Source of the DNA: Bathynomus jamesi
Taxonomy: Eukaryota > Arthropoda > Malacostraca > Isopoda > Cirolanidae
Direction: 5' to 3'
DNA: 64,000 nt
NCBI GenBank assembly: GCA_023014485.1
Contig: JAJOZX010003319.1
Location: 462,369-526,368, forward strand
How positions within the stretch are numbered: position 1 is the stretch's first letter; each line of letters starts with the position of its first letter. Below are positions 12,926 to 23,363 of the stretch, piece after piece. The notes below the pieces were generated by a model. The model worked only from the letters and a program-made list of their open reading frames with translations, was not told the DNA's origin and made no database searches. The position numbers and the translations under genes are program-made.

Positions 12926-13072
12926 CGTAGGAAACTGCCAGTCCGCCATTTTGAATTTCATTTTTGGGGGTGTTCCCGGGGTCCAATTTTGTCGGATTTT
13001 GGATATGTTATTCTGCAATGGTTCCTGAGCTGGAAACAGTTTAGAAAGCTTCTGAAGCAATTTTGCCCAGGT
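12926..13072 (-). repeat. Right long inverted repeat of the 5.36-kb transposon
   Basis: This is the 147-bp partner of 7774-7920 in inverted orientation. The outer terminal 13-bp repeat is at 13093-13105. The spacer between the two repeat blocks is longer on this side (about 20 bp against 10). Confidence 0.9.
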
Positions 13073-13649
13073 TGAAGCTATTTTTGCTCTAGATTGCCTG
13101 GACTACATACATCAAATGTGACACTGTAGAGATCCATATACATATTAAAGAGCCACATGGTTATGACACACAGCCCTGTCATACTTTCACATTAATACTG
13201 AATCAGTTAGTCAACTCTCCTTTAACTCTTACTCCAGTACTACTACACACGTATGAAAATTTAATTTCTCCCTGCATTTAATTACTTACACTGACACCAT
13301 CTATACATTCTCAGCACTTTCCACAAGCCAGATTTATTTGCTTTATCATACATATTCTCTAAATCTATAAGTGCTAGTACACCTTTTTCTTTTACTACTA
13401 AGTTCCTCAGTCAGCTGCCTCACTGCAAATATCTGATTAACTCATCCATTATCATCTCATAAGCCACCTGGTTGATCTCCAACTAGAGCATAATTTTTTC
13501 TTACTCTATCTATCAACTTTCTCATGCCTTTTACATGTCTTTCACAGCCATTCAAGCACTATTTACTTCAGCAATTAATAATTTCACATACCCCATCAAT
13601 TCCTGCTAACATTTATACTTTCTTCAGCTTGCATACTTCTTGTTCAACT

Positions 13650-14059
13650 CCTAACTTTGTCTTCCACTCCCTGTATACATTTTACATACAACAAAACATT
13701 TCATATTTGTTTCTTGTTTATCTACCAGACCTAGCATCTTGCTAAAATACTCTTTAAATCTCCTGCATTTCCTTATCTTCTATTAACATGTTACCATTAT
13801 CTATTGTATTACTACACTTCCTTACTTGCTTCCAGAGCAACTTTCTGTTCCCCACATACTCTTCTCATCTTTCTTCTTTTTTTGCTTGTTTTTACCACTT
13901 GCTCAGCATTCTTCTTGCATTCTTTGGACAACTCATTACATTTTCTTTCATTGCTGCCAGGCTAAGTTAGTAACATTCTTTCCTAGACTCTCATCTCTTT
14001 CACTTCATTCTTCATCTCATCACTCCACCAAACAGTCGTGTTTCTCTGCATTCCATTTT

Positions 14060-14060
<1 letters not shown>
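13650..14060 (-). pseudogene. Fossil non-LTR retrotransposon fragment (RTE-like), copy 1
   Basis: On the - strand decayed protein pieces resemble the region between endonuclease and RT of RTE-type LINEs: a WW-S-DE-VKE-like segment around 13985-14050 and a YVGNRKLLWKQV-like segment around 13820-13860. Stops and shifts are frequent. The same fossil occurs at 19655-20035, so it predates the local duplication. Confidence 0.55.

Positions 14061-14102
<42 letters not shown>
14054..14102. repeat. (CA)n microsatellite
   Basis: Uninterrupted ACACAC run of about 48 bp. It lies inside the duplicated segment, but the second copy lacks it. Confidence 0.95.
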
Positions 14103-14106
<4 letters not shown>

Positions 14107-14556
14107 TGCTATCATCATTAAACCTTCCTTGTATGTAATTCTGCATATTCTGTAAATCTATTTGTCATGTCTCTCTACTCATATTCTAGACTGTGTTGAA
14201 CCTCATTTGAATTTGGCCTTTGAACATTTATTGTCTGTCTACTGTTTCTCCTTTCATACCAAGCACTTTGCAATCCCTTTCACACGCTTTTTCAATCATT
14301 TGTCTCATTAGAAACACTTGATCCACACAGCCTCTTCCACTTGGGAACTCTCCTTGCTCATTGCTCACCAAGCATTCTGTAATACCACAAACTCATTCTG
14401 TCACCATCCTACCTTACACCTTCCCCGACACTCAATGGACTTATACCTCATAGTTCTTACATTCACTCCTTTCACCTTTCATTTTGTACAATGGAATAAT
14501 ATTATTATTATTTAATCCTAAAATTTATCTTCATTGTCTTTTGTACGTTTACACAG

Positions 14557-14755
14557 AATGAAAAGTTATTTATTGAGGTATAAATTTGCTCTCTTAAAGG
14601 AATGTGCAATGAAGGTAAATATTGAAGAGTTTGTGGATGATCCAAATGAATATTTACCTCTTCAGAGTTCAGTTTCAACTTCAGAAGGCAAAGGCAGAGA
14701 TGCATCACAAGAAAAGACAGTAGCATCATCATCTCAATATTTCTCTGATAATATG
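14557..14755 (+). pseudogene. Duplicated small exon, copy A (frame-disrupted)
   Basis: The acceptor is TTTACACAG (ends 14556) and the donor GTAAGA (14756). The conserved frame reads YKFALLKECAMKVNIEEF and FVDDPNEYLPLQSS and ends YFSDNM; it is about 70% identical to copy B by eye. Copy A carries one extra base in its first 22 nt and lacks one codon. Entered in phase 0, as the BTB exon donor requires, it reads only eight codons to a stop (NEKLFIEV, then TAA). The conserved frame needs a phase that the BTB exon does not supply. It may be a decayed exon, a poison exon, or an exon spliced from a different donor. A single-base assembly error is possible. Confidence 0.6.
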
Positions 14756-15066
14756 GTAAGACTGTCAGTTTTGAGGTTTTCTGTTATTAAATAGAGCTAC
14801 AAACTTACACAGAAATAGATTAGTGTCAAGCTACATCTTCCACATTGGAAAGGGTAAATATAATATGAAATTCCTTGATAGTACTGTAATTTCTCTTCAT
14901 GAAGAACAAGTATTCTTTATGGCTTTGGTCATTCATATACAGGAATGTGATCTTTTTATACTTTTACAAAATCTAGAAAGAATACAATCTTGCTTTTGAC
15001 ACCTTGCTCATCAGTCAATGTGTCCTTTAAAGAAGTAGGCATGGTTAAAGATTCTACATGATAACG
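14756..15066. other. Intronic DNA after exon copy A
   Basis: The first ~100 bp resemble the sequence after exon copy B (shared GAGCTACATCTTCCA), so the duplication extends past the donor. Nothing else is recognised. Confidence 0.5.
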
Positions 15067-16080
15067 GTTAATATGACGCGTTCGGTGGAGAAGGGGCGAA
15101 TGCCACAAAATTCGAAAAATGAGTTTTTTGTCATATAATTATCCTTTAAAACCTTTGCTTTACCTATGCAAAAAATTAGATGTTAGTCTGCACTCTTTCA
15201 CGGTAAAATTTAGGTTTTAATGTATCTCAGAGAAATTCACTCCGCATCATTGCTTCACACTGAATACATCTATCTACTTTCTGGTCACTCGACAATGCCC
15301 TGTAATGCTCAATTTGGCCAAATTGAACAAAATATAAAAAATAATTACAGCAATATTATTTACACCAAAAAAGATTGTTACGGCCATAACTACAGCCGTT
15401 TCGCAGCGCTTCCTAGTTGCAGAAATGAAACAGGCTGATTTTCTCGATTTTGACATCCTAAAAACGTGCATTGTCATTAGGAAATCAACAGCTACTAAAT
15501 TTACAGATGCAAGAAAGTTAATATTTGACTTTCAACACAAAGAAGGCTATGTAGTATCTACTGCATACCGCACAACCCCAGATAATAGCCATCCCGTCAG
15601 ACTGCAGAAAGGGAAAAAATCCTACAGCATCAGTTTATTCAATCTAGCCCAGCAGACACTGCAACCAAAGTATTCCCAATTGCTGCCAATAACTAAGGAA
15701 AAAATAAAAGATCTCAAAGAATTATCAGACCAAATGCCTACAACTGCAGTGAACTATTTATACAAGATTGTTAAAGGAACTGGAAGAAACCGAAACAGTT
15801 GAAGCAGGTAATACAACATTTGACGAAGAGGACCAAATAATGGATTACACCAGTTAACATCAGAAGCTATCAATAAATAATATTGTAAAATTTCTCGGCG
15901 TTTTATTATATCGACATATTACACAACAATATTTTACTCAAATATGTGTTCAAATTCATACAACATTTCAATAAACCGGAAAAATACAAAGGTTTAAAGT
16001 TTACAAACTTTAACTGCATTTTGTGGCATAATTCGAAAATGTTGCATTCGCCCCTTCTCCACCAAACGCGTCATATGAAC
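15067..16080 (+). mobile_element. DNA transposon, 1.0 kb, with TIRs and a C-terminal transposase fragment
   Basis: The inverted ends read ATATGACGCGTT then GGTGGAGAAGGGGCGAATGC on the left and the reverse complement on the right, about 35 bp with two mismatches. I could not settle the target duplication. The interior holds ORF remnants on the + strand. The element is much shorter than an autonomous copy would be. Superfamily unassigned. Confidence 0.7.
15220..15802 (+). pseudogene. Partial transposase-like protein
   Basis: There are two overlapping frames. The first contains NAQFGQIEQNIKNNYSNIIY. The second (15425-15802, 125 codons) runs MKQADFLDFDILKTC to LPITKEKIKDLKEL and ends just after a NYLYKIVKGTG segment. 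The IEK-like helix, then M-x-x-x-DF-DF, then an LPI-x-x-x-K-x-x-DLK tail is the C-terminal order I associate with a widespread arthropod transposon protein of unknown name. Codons upstream of the fragment, including any catalytic core, are missing. Confidence 0.5.
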
Positions 16081-17349
16081 TAGTTTATGACCCTGAGCAG
16101 ACTTAACTTCTGAATTCTGATTGGCTTGTTTCTTTGGCATCAGAATCATCTTTAGTAAGAGGCCTGTATTTTCTATATCTTCATTAGCTATTTCTTGTAA
16201 CAAGTTATAATGAATATCTGCTGAACACATCAAATGGCACCTAGGTTAAACTATACATGTCTGTTATACAGTTTACATTACTGTTCACTTTAGTTTACAG
16301 CAAGGCCTACTTCAAACCCAGGCCTAAACATGCCTACAATACAATATCTTAGATCTATGGTAACTTATAAGTCCTATTTCAATTCAAAATGATAATTTAT
16401 TATATTGTATAACTACAAATTGCCTCAATTTTGGGGTTAAGCCCATTGGAGATGGGGGAAATTGTTATGGGAGGTGCCAAAGAACAAAAGGTTATGGAGG
16501 CATTGAGCCAACTATTACAGAAACTAAGCCATGACATCTACATTGACAACAAACAAGATGTAAGAGAAAGTATTTTTTCATACCAAATTTTCCATCCCTG
16601 ACTTCATCAAAACCATTTTGAGAAGAATATTAATGAAAATACATAATTATATACCTAAAGGTTTTCCATGTAGACTTCACCAAAAACAAAGAAAAAAATA
16701 CAGCTCATTTTAGTTGGGAGCAAAAGCTCAAAAGCACAAAGGGAAGTGTTAAAACTCCCATCAAGTTCTGTGTAAATTTCATTTGAAAATCAATAATGGG
16801 TAGGCCTATCCCAAAAAACAATTTGGTATCATCATCTGCCTATATTGAGTTACTAAAAATAATAATAAACAAGATATGTATTTAGAATTTGGACAACAAA
16901 TGCCACTCACGTTGGACCTAAGATATACAAGAGCTAAGAAATTTTGAACAGTGCTAAAGCAATAGGCAATCACTATAGGCTTATGTAGTTTTTCACAATA
17001 CACATTAATAGGATTATCTTCATATGATGGTAATTGTAAAGTTTTATAATAAACTTCTGCTTGAGAGCATTATATGAATGACAAAAAGCAGTTACTACTT
17101 TCAAACTAGGCATCTGCTTGGCAACCTCATTAATCTGAGCTCTTTAAGCATATTCCCAACTTGGAGGTACCTAATACTTTTGAGAATGTTTAATTCATCA
17201 ATAACTTCTTGTAACTTGTAATTATTTTCTTGCTTGGCAGGAGCCTAGTATGATATACATCTAAATGATGAATAAAATCTCCCAGGAATTTCATTTGAAG
17301 TAAAACCCTCGGTAATTAATTCCACCACTTCATGTTCAGCATGTTCAAT
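16081..17349. other. Non-coding DNA, possibly further decayed retroelement
   Basis: No confident gene. A 49-codon frame starting at an ATG near 16451 is followed by GTAAGAG near 16560 and could be an exon, but its acceptor is poor. The - strand side towards 17350 may be the continuation of the gypsy-like fossil. Confidence 0.4.
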
Positions 17350-17450
17350 TTACTCTTTACAACACTGAGGATAGTTTGATAAAGCATCAGCTACTACATT
17401 AGTTTTACCAAGAATATATATGATTTCATAATCAAAACCATTTAGACCTT
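17350..17450 (-). pseudogene. Ty3/gypsy RNase H end fragment
   Basis: On the - strand a short frame reads FDYEIIYILGKTNVVADALS then NYPQCCKE and a stop. This is the conserved end of gypsy RNase H (F-x-x-E-I-x-Y-x-x-G-K-x-N-x-x-ADALS). No LTRs or integrase are recognisable nearby, so it is a relic. Confidence 0.7.
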
Positions 17451-17582
17451 TTGTCCCATCACAGTTACCACTTTTATGTTAGGATGAGCTTTGAAAAGTA
17501 GTATCCCTGTACAGATATTAACCTGAAGAAGCAGGCACTCGGACATAGGACCAGTGGATCAACCAAGGAAAATGAAATACTA

Positions 17583-18488
17583 CAGTTGTGGCCAAAAGTT
17601 TAAAGACAGTGCAAAAAATAGTTTAAATTTGTCATTGTCCGAGTTATTACTGTTTTTCTACTTGGTTTGTGACAATTTCTATAATTCTGTCATAAATGTA
17701 TAAATTTATTATGTTGAAAGTTGTCAGGCGATGCTCTCTTTGTTGTTTAATAATGAATGTTTTTTTTTAGCTGGATGACATGATTTTAAAACCAGCTTGC
17801 AGTAGACTACTCCTAACAGATCTGTCACTGAGATGACATCCTGTTGATTCATTCAAGTCATGAACAAGACTTTTGATGATCTTTGATTGTTGATACACTT
17901 CCTTATGAGGATGCGGTCTTCATGAGCAGATGTCGATCTTGGTCATCCCAAAAGAGAGATCTGGATGACCAAGATTGACATCTGCTTGTGAAGACTGCAT
18001 CCTCATAAGGGAGTGTAACAACAATTTGAAGATAATCATCAAAAGTCTTGCTCATGACTTGAATGAATCAACAGGATGTCATCCCAGTGACAGATCTGTC
18101 AGAAGGCGTCTACTGCAAGCTGGTTTTAAATTGTCATCCAGCTAAAAAACCCATTCATTAATAAACAACAAAGAGAGTGTTGCCTGAGATGATGCAATCA
18201 ATTCAAAGAGTGGACCCTGGAAGACTGGAGAAAAGTAATTTTCTCAGATGAGTCATCTTTTCATGTTTTTAATGACAAATCTCTAGTACATCAACGAACT
18301 GGTGAATACTTTAAACCCACTGAGTGGGACAGATGTATATTCTTGAAAAGAATACAACCTTCAACTCCAAAATCTATTGTATTAAAAAATAGGATGCTAC
18401 CTTCCACAAATGAATGGTACCCAACTGGTGATTACTTTTCAATTTTGCATTATTTTGATGGATGTCCTTAAACTTTTGGCCATGACTG
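17583..18488 (+). mobile_element. Tc1-like element with an internal inverted duplication
   Basis: Flanked by TA, the element starts CAGTTGTGGCCAAAAGTTTAA (17583) and ends with the matching inverted repeat at 18488. The 3' half keeps a Tc1 transposase piece on the + strand (WTLEDWRKVIFSDESSFHVF near 18207-18270, including the first catalytic Asp of the SDES motif). The 5' part is a long hairpin made from the N-terminal transposase region, listed separately. The element is 906 bp against roughly 1.6 kb for a full Tc1 element. Confidence 0.82.
17724..18195. repeat. Long inverted repeat (hairpin) inside the Tc1 element
   Basis: The left arm of about 225 bp ends GGTCATCC at 17948. After a 14-bp spacer the right arm starts GGATGACC at 17963 and runs to about 18195. 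The arms are about 85-90% complementary. Each carries the region encoding the transposase DNA-binding domain, so one copy is sense and the other antisense. A transcript through it would fold into a long hairpin. Confidence 0.85.
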
Positions 18489-18931
18489 TAGTGTGTTCCA
18501 GCATCCATAATTATATATTGTAATAATAATTTATACAAAGCTAAATATTTGAGTTCAGTTTGGAGTTGTCTCATACAGTAGTAAATACCTTTATTAATGA
18601 AAATGAAGATTTAATATGCTATTGTTTTTCTAATGAGGTCTGTTTTTATAACACACAATTTGAAAAACTAGCAAAAGTCAACTTAAATCACTTCACAAAT
18701 AAAGAATGCAAGCCAATCAAGTATTCCTTTGAATAGACTGGCACTAAATGTGATAGGCTCTTCTAATTTGAAGACATGATCTGTAAAGCCACTTGAGAAT
18801 GACACACGAGAAAACAGTGCAAAGAAAAAAACCCTGTAAATAGAACTTAAAATCAAGGTGGGAACAAGGAGAGGAGAGGAAGAGAGGTTACAATAATTGC
18901 AATATATTTTAACAAAATAGATTTCAATAAT

Positions 18932-19248
18932 CAGGGCCAGTTTTAAGTTGGTACCAGAGGTGCACTGCATCCAGCCCAATGCTTGGGCTGGCCCACTGGC
19001 AACACTGAGAGGTCACATGATAGACAGCATTGTGGCTTTGTGGGAACACTAAAACCCTCTCCCCATTGTATATAAATCGTACCATAATCCTTGTTAGAAT
19101 TTTCATATGTTAATCACTATAAATTGAATGGTGATTTAAATGGGTTTTAACATCAATTAAAAAAGGCCATTCTGAATACTGACTGCCAGCCTTGCAGTTA
19201 TTTTGCACCCAGTCCTGCAAAGCCTAATAAAGCCTAACACTGCCCCTG
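18932..19248. mobile_element. hAT MITE, 317 bp
   Basis: The ends are CAGGGCCAGTTTTAAG and, from the other side, CAGGGGCAGTGTTAGG. The flanks are TCAATAAT (18924-18931) and TAAATAAT (19249-19256), an 8-bp duplication with one mismatch. The CAGGG terminus and 8-bp duplication are typical of hAT. No coding sequence. Confidence 0.75.
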
Positions 19249-19640
19249 TAAATAATAATTTACTAAAACATTTGAGTTTACCCAGAAACAGGTTTCCAAA
19301 ATGTTTTTTCACTCTGTGAATATTAATAAGTCCTTACAATGTGAGGCTTTATTTTGTATTACTATTGAGAATGGAATTATTTGTACTGTTTAATATTTTT
19401 TAATTTCCCAGTAATATTCCAGACCTCAAAAGAGGTAGGATGAACAAAAGAAAATGAATTTAGTGGGCTGGGTAGCATGTAACACTGAGCATTGTTTAGT
19501 AACTGTGAGTGAAGCTTATAAGCTATTGAAGTAAAATGATAGAGATATCATCAGTAATTTCTTATTACCAACATTTATTTTCTCTGTTGAACTTTTCTTA
19601 ATTTGGTTTCTGATGAAACTATGGTTTTTCATCCCCTTTT
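19249..19640. other. Non-coding DNA
   Basis: AT-rich, nothing recognised. Confidence 0.5.
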
Positions 19641-19654
19641 TAACTTTACATCTT

Positions 19655-20035
19655 CCAGTCCCTGTACGCATTTTACATACATGAAAACATTTCATATGTT
19701 TGCTGTTAATTTACTACACCTACCATTTCACTAAACTACTCTTGAATTTCTCATGCATTTCCTTATCTTCCTCTAACATATTGCCATTATCCTTTCGTAT
19801 TACCAATCATTCCATCAGATTAGCCTCTCACTTCCCTACTTGCTTCCAGAGCAGCTTTCTGTTCCCCACATACTGCTCATTTGTGTTTGTTTCTTTTTGC
19901 ATACTCAACATTCTTCTTGCAGTCTTTGTACAACTCGTTACATTACTGCCGGGCTGAGTTAAACATTCTTTCCTGGACTTGTCTTTTTTCACTTTATCAC
20001 TCCACTAAAGTCATGTTTCTCTGCATTCCACTTTA
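19655..20035 (-). pseudogene. Fossil RTE-like LINE fragment, copy 2
   Basis: Collinear with 13650-14060: shared blocks include TTGCTTCCAGAGCA (near 19840) and the - strand GNRKLLWK-like segment. This marks it as part of the duplicated segment that ends with exon copy B. Confidence 0.6.
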
Positions 20036-20182
20036 TGCATGTGTTGTGTGCTGTCATCATTAAACATTCATCTATTTTTTTTCTGAACAAATGTTCAGGA
20101 TTGGCTTGTGTTTGAACCTTTTTTCAACATCCTGCCTCATTTTGGGTGAGTTTTATGGTATGGTACCCATTTATCTACCAAC

Positions 20183-20290
20183 CAGTGGAAGGATGAACAG
20201 CTGTGTGCACCAGCTGCCTTCACCAAGAATTGAATCCAGGTCGATGGATTTATTGTCAGCAATGCTATCCACTGTACCACTGAGATACAT
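20183..20290 (-). mobile_element. tRNA-derived SINE fragment
   Basis: On the - strand the sequence reads ATCTCAGTGGTACAGTGGAT and then a GGATTCAATTC-like segment, the spacing of RNA polymerase III A and B boxes in tRNA-derived SINEs. The same family, with GGATGAACAGCTG, is found at 25558-25690. It is present in duplication copy 2 only, so it inserted after the duplication or was lost from copy 1. Confidence 0.55.
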
Positions 20291-20493
20291 ATTCTGTTAC
20301 CTCCATTTGTTCATCATCTCTCTCCAAGAACATGCTCAACTCTTATTCTATACTCTTTTGCCACCTCATTTGAACTTTTATTCTCTCTGTCTATCTATGC
20401 TCTCCTCCTTCCTTTTTATATCAAACACCAAACAACTTAACTTATTATTATTATGATGATGATGTTCTAAAATTTATCATTATTTTCACACAG

Positions 20494-20694
20494 AATAAAA
20501 AGTGTTTATTTGGATATAAATTTGCTCTCTTAAAGGAACGTGCAATGAAGGTGGATATTGAAGAATTTGTGGATGATCCAAATGAATATTTGCCTCCACT
20601 TCAGAATTCACTTTTAACTTCAGAAAACAATCTCAGAGATGCATCAAGAGCAAAGACAATAGTATCATCAGCTCCTTATTTCTTTGAAAATATG
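20494..20694 (+). CDS. Duplicated small exon, copy B (67 codons, phase 0/0)
   Basis: The acceptor is TTTTCACACAG (ends 20493) and the donor GTAAGA (20695). It is open throughout in phase 0: NKKCLFGYKFALLKERAMKV, then DIEEFVDDPNEYLPP, ending YFFENM. A symmetric 201-nt exon can follow the phase-0 BTB exon (1801-3144) without changing frame, so it is probably part of the same + strand gene or an alternative exon of it. It is acidic, with a conserved FVDDPNEYLP core; no named domain. Conservation of the protein frame relative to copy A, despite divergent introns, argues for past coding use. Confidence 0.65.
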
Positions 20695-21689
20695 GTAAGA
20701 CTTAGTTTTAAGGGTTTCTGCTGTACAAACTACATAAAGAATTTTACGTTGAGCTACATCTTCCATGATGAAAAGCATAACTTCAGCTGATGTACACTTG
20801 CAACCATAACTTGGGTAACACCTGTAAGCAGCTGGAGCTGCTATTTTTGCATTACATGCTTTCCTTTAAGCTCGTGTTATAACTTAAAAGTTCAAGCTAG
20901 CAAGTGACTTTTTGGTACCATCTTGTGTAGAACTGTTCCAGTACAGTACAGGAGGGTCTTGCATGTATGACAGGTTGTGTTCCTGAAAATGTGTTGTTAT
21001 AGGAATCATAATTATAGGAGACACTGATTCAGTGGGGAAAGGGGGTTTCCATTCCCAGACTTGACTGACACACACAGAAACTTCACACAAACATATAAAA
21101 TCCAAAGAATCTTACCCAAAAATTACCACACAAGATACTAATATTCATAAGACTCATGAAATTAGATTGCCTTACAAATCCTCAAAAATTTGCATGATGC
21201 ATCTCTATTCTAGTAAAAATGACACCCTGTTATATCAGTTTTATTGGGCTTCCTAGCTCCACATGCAGATTGACTTGACAACTTAATGAAACAAAAATTC
21301 ATATTTACAACAGCAATCTAGTTTCTGAGCTTAATTAGCCAGAGATGTTAACCCTCTTGGATTCTGGCCAATTGCACAAATTTCACCCTCTCGTGCTCTT
21401 TTGACACAAATTGTGTTATTAAAAATCTCACCTGTTGGTACTCTTTTGATGCAGGTTGCATCATTAACAGGACGATATTGTTTATTTTGGTTAGCATTGG
21501 TTAGAGTAATTTTAACAATGCAGACTCTTAGCAACACATATGGCAGCGTGTGAGGCTAGTGGGAGGAGTTTGATGATGTATCTGTTGCAGATGGCCATCC
21601 ACAATGCTTTTGTACTCTACAAAAAGTACAGCACAGATGCAAAGAAACTTGACCTACTCTACTTCACCAAAGTGCTGTACACTGCCCTC
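20695..21689. other. Intronic or intergenic DNA
   Basis: The first ~80 bp are homologous to the intron after exon copy A. After that I recognise no exon or element; the short ORFs have no domain. Confidence 0.5.
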
Positions 21690-21839
21690 ATTACATTACA
21701 TTTCATTTGGAAAAGCCACTGGGGTCTATTTAGGTTATCCAAGTCATGAGCTAATAATAACAGAATCCTGCAAAACATCAATCTCAAGTCAGCTAACTAA
21801 TGTACAACTATTTACAACTATCAAAGTACCCTGCAAACT

Positions 21840-23192
21840 TACGCTAAACATATACAGTATTTACAACCTACAAATTCACTCTCATTCATGAACGAGTCTA
21901 AATTTTTCTTAAAATTAACTAATGAGCTACTACTGTTTACCACATCATATGGCAAGTCATTCCAAAAATCTACAAGGCTGTTTTCTAATTTTCTTATGGC
22001 CACAAGTTATCCCATCCATCTCTAGTGAGAAAAAGTTATGTATATCTAAATTGTCCAAACCTGAAAACATTTTAAACATCTGTATCATATCTCCCCTCAT
22101 ACAATGTGTCTCAAAGCTAAACATACCTAGTTCCTCCAATCTATCCCTGTATTCCAATCTTCTTAGGTTAGGGATAAGCTTGGTTGCCATATGTTGCATA
22201 CCTTCAAGCATATCAATATCATGTCTAAAGTGAGGGGACCAAGCTTGAATGCAGTATTCTAAGTGAGGCCTAACATAAGAATTATATAATTTACAGATGA
22301 CTTCCTTACTCTTGTAACTAATATTCCCCTTAATAATACCTAACATTTTATTTGCCTTATTTCTAGCCTCTAAGCACTGCTTAAAAAATTTCAGATTACT
22401 AGTTGTACCCACTATAATGCCAAGATCCCTTTCCTGGCTAACATCCTCCAACCAGTTCCCTTCCATCTCATAACTAAAGTTTTCATTATTTCTACCAAAA
22501 TGGATGACTTTGCATTTTTGAACATTGAATTCCATCTGCCATTTACTAGCCCAAGCAACTAATCTATCAAGATCCTTTTGCAGTTCATAAGAATTTTCTA
22601 TATTTGTAACTGGAGCAACTACTTTTGTATCATCAGCAAATCTAGAAATTTTACAACCTACTTCTTTCTCTAAATCATTTAGATATGAAATAAAGAGTAG
22701 TGGACCTAAAACTGATCCCTGTGGTACCCCACTTTTCACTTTCTGCCACCCAGATTCATGACCATTTAGAATTACTCTGTTCTCTGTCTTCTAACCATTT
22801 TTCTACCCAATTTATAATTGACCCTAATATCCCATGCACTTTTAATTTATATAGAAGTCTCCTATGTGGAACCTTGTCATATGTTTTACTAAAATCCAAA
22901 TAAATAACATTTACATCATTTCCATTATGTACCTCATAAATTACAAACTCTAAAAAGTCTAAGAGATTAGACAAAAAAAGACCTTCCTGATCTAAATCCA
23001 TGTTGTGAACTTGAAATAAGATTAAACTTCTCCAAATAATCTTGAATATTATTCTTTATAATTCTTTCTAGTATCTTTCCTACCAGTGATGTTAAACTAA
23101 CAGGCCTATAATTTCCAACCTCCTCCTTACTACTTTTTTGTAAATGGGTACTACATTTGCTTTTTTCCATTCATCTGGTACTTCTGCATAAT
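21840..23192 (-). pseudogene. LINE reverse transcriptase and C-terminal tail
   Basis: RT motifs in order: YRPVSLTSLVGKILERI, SSQHGFRSGRSF, VIYLDFSKTYDKVPHRRLL, SGVPQGSVLGPLLF, ISRFADDTKV (catalytic FADD; the main 260-codon frame is 21957-22739). Then the thumb and tail KLYNSYVRPHLEYCIQAWSP, with a final WNDLPYDVVNSS and a stop at 21840. Frame shifts occur near 22750, 22990 and 21960. It copies element RNA at the nicked target. Confidence 0.82.
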
Positions 23193-23363
23193 TGACCTTC
23201 GGTTTGCTTCCACCCAAATTGCTCATTCTGATGAAGGTCAAGCTTTTCACTCCACCTTAGACCTACAGTTTAATGTGGAATCCAAACTATGCCCCACCAG
23301 CAGGCCAGCATTTTAACCACTAGGCTACCCAGGGTACCATACCTATTTATTTACCAACCACTT

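Larger units (their letters stand above)
7751..13105 (-). mobile_element. 5.36-kb DNA transposon encoding an XPG/PIN-like nuclease protein
   Basis: The termini are TAGTCCAGGCAAT at 7751 and its reverse complement ending at 13105, flanked by CAT on both sides (7748-7750 and 13106-13108). After unequal spacers come long inverted repeats of 147 bp each (7774-7920 and 12926-13072), about 96-97% identical. The - strand encodes one long protein in several reading frames: N-terminal Cys/His domains, a middle region, an XPG/FEN-like nuclease core and a Cys-rich C-terminus. A 3-bp duplication together with an XPG-type nuclease matches published descriptions of the Academ superfamily, but I cannot confirm that placement. 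Homologous ORFs are common as uncharacterised proteins in invertebrate genomes (from memory). Confidence 0.85.

Noticed and set aside
13524..14155. Protein genes on the + strand
   Set aside because: They are antisense shadows of a decayed LINE and a CA microsatellite.
16451..16560. Small coding exon
   Set aside because: A donor-like GTAAGAG follows, but there is no good acceptor and no homologue known to me.
21331..21537. MITE from repeated ACTCTTTTGA..CAAATTG wording
   Set aside because: No matching inverted ends or target duplication found.
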